Assembly (NCBI GenBank): GCA_002699145.1
Contig: PABK01000015.1
Location: forward strand, 1 to 51,228
Direction of reading: 5' to 3'
From: Halioglobus sp.
GTDB lineage: Bacteria; Pseudomonadota; Gammaproteobacteria; Pseudomonadales; Halieaceae
DNA: 51,228 nt
Shown here: positions 44,552 through 51,228 of the stretch, in pieces
Numbering within the stretch: the stretch's first letter is position 1
How the letters are laid out: each line of letters begins with the position of its first letter
Made by a program: the position numbers and the translations under genes
The notes under the pieces: generated by a model
Database searches by the model: none
What the model was told of the DNA's origin: nothing
The model's input: the letters and a program-made list of their open reading frames with translations, nothing else

Positions 44552-44764
44552 CCTCGGCGGTCTCCTACTGCTAAATCGTTGATTTCGAGATTGTACTGCT
44601 TGTTAATTCAAGAATATAGGGTTAATCATGAATATATGTCAAAAAGTGCTCTAAAAGTATTAATAACGATACATCATACATAGCACATTTGATAAAATCG
44701 GTAGTGTTGAGAATGTTTATGTTAAATACGGCGGGCACATTCCCCCGCCGGGAGGGGAGTGACC
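44552..44764. other. Putative resolution site between tnpS-like and tnpT-like genes
   Basis: In Tn4651 the resolution site lies between divergent tnpS and tnpT. This 213-base AT-rich interval contains two near-identical direct repeats, GTTAATTCAAGAATATA (44602-44618) and GTTAATCATGAATATA (44621-44636), and a GC-rich inverted repeat at 44729-44750. These are candidate binding sites for the two proteins. The crossover point cannot be placed from sequence alone. Confidence 0.5.
44729..44750. repeat. GC-rich inverted repeat before tnpT-like gene
   Basis: Arms CGGCGGG (44729-44735) and CCCGCCG (44744-44750) are perfect complements with an 8-base loop. It ends 14 bases before the ATG, just ahead of the GGAGG (44751-44755), so it may act as an operator for the KfrA-like protein or as an RNA hairpin near the ribosome site. 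Confidence 0.6.
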
Positions 44765-45793
44765 ATGCCCAAGACCATCGCCACCGCCAGTAACGTGTTC
44801 GCTGCTTGCGACAGGCTTGATGCCGCCAATGAACGTTGGAATCGCGAGGATGTGCGTAGCGAAGTCGGGGGCGGTGGCTGGGTGGTCATCGATCCGCTGA
44901 TCCAGGCATGGCGTGCGTTGCGGCCATTGAAGGAACTGGCCCCCAGCACGCCAACAGAGTTGCTTCAACAGGTGGCTGCCTCATTGGAGGCGCATATTGC
45001 TGGGTTTACCCAGGAAGCTGAGGGTCGACTTACCGAGAGTCAGAAGATTTTCGATGCAACGATTGCTGAGTTATCAGAAAAGTTGGTGAGCCTGGAAACC
45101 GAGCTGGAAGAGAAAACAGCAAGCTTAGCGTCCAGCGAATCCGAGAATGCAGCACTTACCGAGCAACTCGAGCAAGCCAAAGCAGAGCTTGAGACCTCAA
45201 GGACAGAAAATGCCCGACTAGTAACCGAGAACGATGGCCTTATCGGCCAGGTGTCTCGTATGGAAAAAGAACACAGGACTACGATTCAGGCGATGCAAAG
45301 TGAGCAACGGGAATTGCTCAAGCAGCATGCCGAGGAGCGTTCGCGGGTAGTAGAGGAGCACGCTGCAGCAATTGCAGCTCAGCGTAAAGAACTGGCGCAG
45401 GAGGCTGAACAGGCTGAAAATCGGTTAATGGTACTCCTCGACCAGGAGAGACAGGAAGCCAAGGCAGTCGAATCAAAATTGCTCGGCAACCTCGACAAGG
45501 TCACCCAGAAGGTGCAGTCTCAGCGAGACACTATTGTTGCCTTGGAAACCAGCGTAACGGAGCTCACTCGTCAGAACGAAAAGCTGGACTCAGAGTTGGC
45601 TGCCCGACTTGAGCACAACACAGCTCTAAAGGCATCACTTGAAGAGCAGAAGGCGGCTACCGCGTCGATCGAGCAGGAATTCACAGCTTATAAGCAACGG
45701 CATGCGTTGGGTAGCGAATTGGGAGCACTCCAGGACGCTGTAGCTGGCCTTCAGGCGCAGTTGACTGCACGTAATAAGAAAAAGAAGGGGTAG
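44765..45793 (+). CDS. tnpT: KfrA-like coiled-coil DNA-binding protein, TnpT-like
   Basis: From ATG 44765 (GGAGG nine bases upstream; GTG 44759 is too close) the protein has 342 residues. The N-terminal ~80 residues resemble the KfrA N-terminal DNA-binding domain (VFAACDRLDAANERWNREDV then GGGGWVVIDPLIQAW). From about residue 80 to 330 it is a long coiled coil rich in Glu, Gln and Leu, ending in basic KKKKG. KfrA is a plasmid-encoded autorepressor; TnpT of Tn4651 has the same build and helps TnpS at the resolution site. The divergent partner supports the TnpT reading. Confidence 0.75.
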   Translation: MPKTIATASNVFAACDRLDAANERWNREDVRSEVGGGGWVVIDPLIQAWRALRPLKELAPSTPTELLQQVAASLEAHIAGFTQEAEGRLTESQKIFDATIAELSEKLVSLETELEEKTASLASSESENAALTEQLEQAKAELETSRTENARLVTENDGLIGQVSRMEKEHRTTIQAMQSEQRELLKQHAEERSRVVEEHAAAIAAQRKELAQEAEQAENRLMVLLDQERQEAKAVESKLLGNLDKVTQKVQSQRDTIVALETSVTELTRQNEKLDSELAARLEHNTALKASLEEQKAATASIEQEFTAYKQRHALGSELGALQDAVAGLQAQLTARNKKKKG

Positions 45794-45891
45794 GCGGAAA
45801 GTCAGCTCACAATAGGCAGAGTCTAAAAGTTGTCGGTTACGACAGCTACGCGGTTACTACCTCTAGATGGAGAGTTACGAGCGCAGCATTG

Positions 45892-45929
45892 TTGACCTTC
45901 CCCCAGGGGGAAGGTGTAGATTTACCAGA
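45892..45929 (+). promoter_or_regulatory. MerR/CueR-type metal-responsive promoter, probably leaderless
   Basis: TTGACC (45892-45897) and TAGATT (45917-45922) are separated by 19 bases, the overlong spacer typical of MerR-activated promoters. The spacer holds a perfect palindrome: ACCTTCCCCC (45895-45904) and GGGGGAAGGT (45906-45915) around one A. The CCTTCC and GGAAGG half-sites are those of the copper/silver/gold sensor CueR. The ATG at 45929 sits seven bases after the -10 box, where transcription should begin. No MerR-family gene is in the window. Confidence 0.8.
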
Positions 45930-46435
45930 TGAGTACAGCAAAGACCCTGTTCGGCTACATCGTGGCCCTGCTTGAACACCATACGCCGATCAAAATCACC
46001 GGGGACTCCCTGGATGATATCTACAACCATCTGCCAATAGATGAGCATCTCTCTACGTCAGGGCAACCATCGGAGCCGCAATTTGCCCGGATGCAGAGCG
46101 CTGGTTACAAGACTGTCATCAATTTGGCGCCTAGCAGCTTCATCGAGAATTCTTTGGCGGACGAGGAGGCGGTGGTGACCGGACTCGGTATGCGCTATGT
46201 CCACATACCGGTGAACTTTAATAACCCCAGGGAGCAGGAATTCGATCGTTTCGTCGAGGTTATGCAAGTGTCTGTTGGGGAGAAGACCTGGGTGCACTGC
46301 GCTGCTAATGCGCGAGTGTCGGCCTTTGTATTCAAGTATCGCAGGGATGTACTTGGCGAGGACCCTGCGTTAGCAGCAGAAGACCTGCGCAGGATCTGGG
46401 AGCCCATGGGTGTGTGGAAGAGTTTTTTGGACTGA
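45929..46435 (+). CDS. Protein tyrosine phosphatase family protein
   Basis: The 168-residue protein has a phosphatase-like fold: LSTSGQPSEPQFARMQSAGYKTVINLAP at residues ~41-68 is typical of the DUF442-like/dual-specificity class, and HCAANARVSAF (123-133) is the P-loop, with Cys124 and Arg129 spaced as in that class (four residues between, one fewer than classical CX5R). ATG 45929 immediately follows a MerR-type promoter and has no close ribosome site (AAGGTG about 12 bases upstream), consistent with a leaderless message. Related proteins occur next to metal- or sulfur-stress genes; the substrate is unknown. It seems to be a passenger gene of the transposon. Confidence 0.75.
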   Translation: MSTAKTLFGYIVALLEHHTPIKITGDSLDDIYNHLPIDEHLSTSGQPSEPQFARMQSAGYKTVINLAPSSFIENSLADEEAVVTGLGMRYVHIPVNFNNPREQEFDRFVEVMQVSVGEKTWVHCAANARVSAFVFKYRRDVLGEDPALAAEDLRRIWEPMGVWKSFLD

Positions 46436-46872
46436 GCCGTCTGCTCCCACCGTCAGGAGAGTATGAATAAATGGGGTGGGGGGAGCTTTCGAGAATCCAG
46501 ATGAATATAGGCGCACAAGATACTCGACTATGCAAGATCTTCGTAGGACACCAGTTGAAACCATTCGCGTTGTCCCGGGTTTGTTCTACTCTCTAGATTG
46601 AGCCTCTGAATATGGCTGCCATAGTTGCCCATATCTCGGATTCCTAAGCATTGCCGTGGCGAAAACGTGGGTAGGGATGTAGGGCCGATTTTGGCTAGCG
46701 AACCTTTTCGGCGTGTATGGACTCCTCCTCGTTTGCAAGCGTTCTTTTCGACGATGAGTGGATCGACCGCTCAAGATGATCCGGGTCTTCATCGTGCCAG
46801 TGGCACGGGACCCTAATGTGCTATCCGCACGCCAGCTCCCTTGCGATTTGTCGGGCTGAAAGCCCTAGCCGA
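46436..46872. other. Gene-free gap inside the transposon region
   Basis: No convincing coding sequence is present on either strand in these ~440 bases; the short open frames show no family features. A terminator for the minus-strand gene follows directly at 46873-46898. Confidence 0.45.
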
Positions 46873-46898
46873 AAAACGGTCTTCTTGGCCCAGACCGC
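46873..46898 (-). terminator. Rho-independent terminator
   Basis: Read on the minus strand, CGGTCT and AGACCG form a 6-bp stem with a 9-base loop, followed by five T (the AAAAA at 46873-46877 on the plus strand). It lies 27 bases downstream of the small basic protein gene. Confidence 0.7.
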
Positions 46899-46924
46899 CG
46901 AATAGGTTCACTAGGGGAGGGGGC

Positions 46925-47170
46925 TCACCAGTAATACTTGTGCGGTTTGTGGTTTCCGAGCGGAAAAACCACCTCGTCGCCATCAACTGATCCCCGTTCC
47001 AGCAACCGGCACAAACGCGCTTCCTCCCTACGGCGGGGACGTGTCATGAATAGCTTCACCCACCATCCAGGTGTCCCTCCCGAATGAATCCATGACCGGT
47101 CGTGATGGGTGTATTTGCGGCGAATACGACCGTATTTGTCGCGATCTTTCGCTTTGTTTTTGACAGACAT
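46925..47170 (-). CDS. Small basic protein, unknown function
   Basis: The 81-residue protein is strongly basic: an opening MSVKNKAKDRDKYGRIRRKY, a TRPRRREE middle and a C-terminal HKPHKYYW. ATG 47170 is preferred to ATG 47176 because AGGAG ends six bases before it. The charge suggests nucleic-acid binding; I do not recognise a family. It is divergent from the tnpA gene and has its own terminator, which argues that it is a real gene. Confidence 0.6.
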   Translation of the reverse strand: MSVKNKAKDRDKYGRIRRKYTHHDRSWIHSGGTPGWWVKLFMTRPRRREEARLCRLLERGSVDGDEVVFPLGNHKPHKYYW

Positions 47171-47334
47171 TGCCATCTCCTATGTGTGAATACCTAGAAG
47201 ATGTCCTGCCCCCAATAGAAGATACCCATAGTCGGCTCCTGAATTCCGCCGACCCAAATTTTGGCCGACCGCACAGGTTATGCCTCTGGATTGGCCATTT
47301 CAAGCTTGTTAGCACTTCAGCCAGGGGATAATCC

Positions 47335-49959
47335 ATGCCACGACACAACGATGAAATAAGCGATGACAATCTGCCACAGAGTGAGCGCCTTCAGGCGCTG
47401 TCTCCGGAGGAGTACGAGCTGCTCTGGGGGCACCCGGTTTTCTCAGATTCTGACCGTGCCCTGTTCTTCCAGCTGAACGCTCGTGAGCAGAAATACTTCG
47501 ATCAGCTGCGAACACCCAAAACGCGAGCGAACTTCCTGCTCCAACTTGGCTACTTTCGGGCGCGGCAGCGCTTCTTCGTCCTGACGTCTGCATTGGTCGC
47601 TGACGACCTGGCTTACCTCGGAGAGAAATACCTGGATGGTAATCCGGTCCCCAATCTGAAGATGTCCAAGGTGGTGCGCCAGCGCCAATTGGCCTGGATT
47701 CTCGATCACTTCGGGTTCGAGAGCATGTCCCCACAGCACCGGGATACCCTGGAGCGCAGGGCATTGGATACAGTGCGGATATCCGGTCGTCCGTTGTATG
47801 TCATGCGAGATCTGATCGACTATCTCCGTCGAGAGCGCATTGTTCTGCCGGGGTACACCACACTGCAGGACATCGTCCGCAGCGCCCTATCTGACGAGAG
47901 AAACCGCCTGGCGGATGCCCTGGATGGGGTGATCTCAGTGGAAGAGGAGGCATCGCTGACCGAGTTGTTTGCCAATGATGCTGGGTTACACGCGGTTACA
48001 CAGCTCAAGCACAATCCCAAGGATTTCAGCCACAAACAGCTGCTGATTGAGCTGTCTCGAGGGAAACGACTGAGGCCACTATTTTCGCTGGCTCAGCGGG
48101 TAATCAGGGCAACGAAGCTTACCCCGGAAAGCGTGCGGTTCTACGCCTCGCTGGTGGATTACTACACGGTGTACAAGCTGAAGAGAATGGCCGAATCGAG
48201 CAGTCGATTGTACGTGCTGTGCTTTATCCACGATCGGTACCGCCGGCTGAACGATCATCTTCTCAATGCACATTGTGCGCTGATCCGTCGCTACAGCGAG
48301 GAGGTGAAAGAAGCCACTCGGGAGGCCATTCTGGAACAGCGCCAGCAAGTTTCCGGTGACATGGACCGGGGCATCGAGATCCTGCAGATGTTTCTCGACT
48401 CGGACATCGACGACGCGGTGACCTTTGGCAATATCAGGCGCATGGCCTTCAAAAAGCTGCCTAAGGCTCGCCTCGAGCGACTATGCGATTACCTGGCAGA
48501 AGATGGCGCCATTGATGATCGTGTGCTGGAGTGGCAGGCGGTGGATCGCATAATGCCGAAGGTGAAGCGTAACCTCCGGCCGCTGCTCCGGTTTCTAGAT
48601 CTGTCGGGCACACGTTCTCAGGCCACGCTGGTATCAGCAATCAATAGAATGGCGGATTCCTTCCGTGATGGAGGCCACATGCCCGATAACATGCCGTTAT
48701 CCATTATCCCAGAGCGTTATCGGCGTCACCTCATCGAGAGCGATGGAACGCTCAACCGCAACCGCTACGAATATTTTGTCTATCGGCTATTTAGAGATCG
48801 TCTGGAAGCAGGTGACATTTTTTGCGCTGAGAGCACGCGATACCGGAGTCTTGAAGATGACCTGGTTGATCGCGAGGTGCTGGAGAACAAAGAAGCCCTG
48901 CTGCCGAACCTCGGATTGGTCGAGGCCAGTTCGCCGGTCCGAGATCAGCTCGACAACTTGAAAGAGGAACTGGCGGCGCGATATGAGGCGGTGAATGAGC
49001 GCATCAAGGGTGGAGCCAATCCCTATGTGCATTTGCGTAATGGTCGACTCGTCTGGTCGAGGAGCCTGGAGGCTGATGAGCCAGCTGAGCACGAGCCTCT
49101 GTTCGATGTGGCCGAACGGATCGATATTGACCAATTATTGCTCCATATCGATCGGCGAACGCATTTCCTGTCTTCCTTTGTACATGTGATGGGGCGGTAC
49201 CAGCTGGGGAGGGGCAATAAGCCGCTACTCATTGCCGGGCTGATGGCCTTCGCCACTAATATGGGCCTCGGGCGCATGTCTGAGATCTCCAACTTCACAC
49301 GGGACCAGCTAAGCACGGCCACGGCTAACTTCATAAGGCTGGAGACGCTCCGGGAAGCGAATGACCGTTTGGCGGATGCCACTGCCAAGCTGCCGATCTT
49401 CCGTTACTTTGACATTGGGGACACCGTGCATTCCTCCAGTGACGGACAGAAGTTTGAGACTGAAGTGCCCACAGTGAATTCCCGCCACTCAGCCAAGTAC
49501 TTTGGGCTGAAGAAGGGGGTTGTTGCATATACGCTGTTGGCCAGCCATGTCCCCCTCAGCGCGCGGATTATTGGCGCCAATGAGCACGAAAGTCATTACG
49601 TATTTGATGTCCTGTTCAACAACACTTCTGATGTTCAGCCCAGCACCCACTCGACTGATACGCACGGGTCAAACCAGGTGAATTTCGCGCTGCTTCATTT
49701 TTTCGGCTACCGGTTTGCACCGCGGTATCGCGATTTCCGGCACAAGATTGAGACTGGACTGTATGGATTTGAAAATCCCCGAACAGCCACGGGGCCGCTG
49801 AAACCCATTCGGAAGATCAAGGAAGATCTCATTATCGCGGAGTGGCCAAATATTGAGCAAATCCTGCTTTCACTGGCGCTAAAATCGACGTCTCAGAGCG
49901 TGATCGTCTCCAAACTTTCGACCTATCGCCGGTCAAATCGCACCAAACAGGGGTACTAG
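47335..49959 (+). pseudogene. tnpA: Tn3-family transposase, C-terminally truncated
   Basis: The open frame codes for 874 residues of a Tn3-family DDE transposase; full-length members have ~990-1000. The N-terminal DUF4158-like region and most of the catalytic core are intact: first Asp ~703 in SSDGQKFE and second Asp ~775 in TDTHGSN. The frame stops at RRSNRTKQGY, before the NRGEAYHQLRR segment that carries the third catalytic residue, Glu. Without it the enzyme should be inactive. The start at 47335 follows AGGGG. The resemblance to Tn4651-type transposases fits the tnpS/tnpT-like pair upstream. Truncation probably followed a later insertion or deletion near 49950. Confidence 0.85.
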
Positions 49960-50025
49960 GGACATTCCCGCCGCAAATAACACTTTCCTCTGAAACCCAG
50001 GCCTGGCAAGGCTTTCAAAGGGGGG
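49960..50025. other. Junction between two Tn3-family elements
   Basis: These 66 bases separate the truncated tnpA from the converging tnpA fragment. They end in six G (50020-50025) directly against the stop codon of the second gene; Tn3-family terminal repeats usually begin GGGG and often touch the tnpA stop, so an element end near 50020 is likely. The partner repeat is outside the window. Confidence 0.4.
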
Positions 50026-51228
50026 CTACTTTTCGAGTTCTCCCATTTTACCGGTCAGCGGGCTGAGAATCTCCGCCATATTGATCACGTTTTGCTCAAA
50101 CGTGAAGCTGTAGGTGCCATTGAGATTGACGTTCAGCCAGGCCACAGGAGACACTTTTTTCACCAGATCCAGATTTTTCTGGTCCCCCGTGGCCCGGTAG
50201 TACGCCAGCAAATTGCTCAGTATGAGTGAGTTGAAGTAGATAATCGCGTTTGTCAGCAAGCGAGCGCATTCATTCCAGATATCGATTTCCTGGTCCGAGG
50301 AGCCGCGGAACCGGTTGCCATTGACCGAGGCCACCGCTCTTCGTAACTGGTGATAGGCTTCTCCCCGATTCAGCGCCCGTTGTACATAGTTGCGCAGGGC
50401 TGCATCGTCAATGTAGTTCAGTAGATAACTGGCCTTAACCAACCGGTCATACTCCGTCAGGGCCTGCACCAGCGGGTGCGTATTGCTGTACGTGGATAGT
50501 TTTCGGATCAGCGCAGCCTGCGATGTCGTCTTGCGCTGAAGCGAGATAACAATGCGCTGGATGGTCTCCCATTCCTCCACAATGGCATCCGCGCGGATCG
50601 GCTTTTTCAGGGATAACACGGGCTTATCGTCATCACTGACGTTGACCGTGAACATATCCTCGATGACCCGTCCGACCTTGGCGTAGCGTGGCGCGAAGGC
50701 ATAGTCAAAGAGGTCGAGTAACGCAAAGTTCACGTGGTTCACGCCGTGCGTATCCGTGGTGTGGACAAAACATCCGGCTTGATCTCCGATGAATTGTTGA
50801 ACAGCAGGTCGAAGATGTAGAGGGACTCGTGTTCGTTGGCGCCGATAACCCGGGCGTTAACCGGCACGTGGTTCGCGACCAGGGTTACGGCGGACACGCC
50901 CTTGTTGGTGCCAAAATACTTGGACGAGTAACGTGTTTTGAAGGTATGCAGCCGAGACTCAAATTTCTGTCCGTCGGCGCTGGCATGCAGGACACCTTCC
51001 TGGATATTGTAATGCTGAAAGATCTCCAGTTTGGCAATGGCATTACTAATGGCATCGTTGGCCTGGTTCAGGGATTCCATGCGCAGGTAGTTGGCCTGCG
51101 TCGAGCGCAATTCTTCATAGGAACGATCAGAGATATGCGCCATGCGGTAAAGGCCGTAGTTGGTGCCGTTGGCAATGATGGCAGCAATCAGGTTGTTGGC
51201 GTTCACCGCCTGCCTGGCTTGCACTTGC
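50026..51228 (-). pseudogene. tnpA: Second Tn3-family transposase, frameshifted and cut by window end
   Basis: Two consecutive minus-strand frames (51224-50739 and 50742-50026) encode adjacent parts of one Tn3 transposase: SADGQKFESRLHTF with the first Asp in the upstream part, HTTDTHGVNHVNFALL with the second Asp around the join, and RALNRGEAYHQLRRAV with the third residue, Glu, in the downstream part. Near 50770-50776 the frame shifts by one missing base, so the protein is interrupted unless this is a sequencing error. The 5' end lies beyond the window. It differs clearly from the first tnpA and therefore belongs to a different transposon. Confidence 0.85.

Noticed and set aside
47443-47739. 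Antisense frames inside the tnpA and hsd genes
   Set aside because: All lie wholly within recognised genes and lack ribosome sites or family motifs.
44737-49973. Shared ACATTCCC...GCCG strings near 44737-44750 and 49962-49973
   Set aside because: Too short and not extended into the 38-48 bp expected of Tn3 terminal repeats; probably chance.
1-51228. CRISPR arrays, tRNA or rRNA genes, ICE att sites
   Set aside because: No regularly spaced repeats, no tRNA-like cloverleaf and no direct repeats of att type were recognised while reading.

Overview
The window is a stretch of accessory DNA from a GC-rich gammaproteobacterium. Its core is a type IV secretion (conjugation) module of the genomic-island class found in integrative conjugative elements (ICEs) related to PFGI-1 of Pseudomonas fluorescens and ICEHin1056. 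No ribosomal RNA, tRNA or housekeeping gene is visible, so the host cannot be named; a Pseudomonas-, Halomonas- or Marinobacter-like host would fit. The element's integrase, relaxase and att sites lie outside the window.

Layout. 1-2160: a GIY-YIG nuclease gene cut by the window edge, then an isolated two-helix membrane protein gene with an operator-like palindrome upstream and a strong terminator. 2468-7194 (minus): a three-gene operon of a membrane alpha/beta hydrolase, an ABC-type ATPase with an N-terminal HNH-like domain, and a stand-alone HNH nuclease. It resembles a Septu (PtuA/PtuB) defence system with an extra membrane hydrolase and is the best candidate here for an undescribed system. 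7400-8369: divergent CI-like and Cro-like regulators; the Cro-like gene overlaps the first transfer gene. 8366-24960: eighteen co-directional transfer genes, mostly overlapping or tightly spaced, including a transglycosylase, the TraD coupling protein, the VirB4-like ATPase, core-complex proteins and TraG. 24964-28125: a 25-bp imperfect inverted repeat, a CsrA-like regulator overlapping topoisomerase III, and small genes.

28139-43255 is a defence island of different composition: a membrane-anchored Mrr-like nuclease with a topoisomerase zinc finger, a serine recombinase, an AbiEi/AbiEii toxin-antitoxin pair whose toxin carries a WYL-like domain and a zinc finger, and one five-gene operon with a complete type I restriction system (hsdM, hsdS, hsdR), a zinc-hook ATPase resembling RloC, and a SIR2-family protein.

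43391-51228 is transposon DNA: a divergent tyrosine recombinase/coiled-coil protein pair resembling TnpS/TnpT of Tn4651-type Tn3 transposons with a likely resolution site between them, a phosphatase-like gene behind a textbook MerR/CueR-type promoter that should make a leaderless mRNA, a small basic protein gene with its own terminator, and two convergent Tn3 transposase genes, both broken.

In outline, the transfer module moves the element, the CI/Cro-like pair and CsrA-like protein probably set when it transfers, and the cargo gives the host several layers of phage defence. Functional statements come from motifs read by eye; no database search was run.
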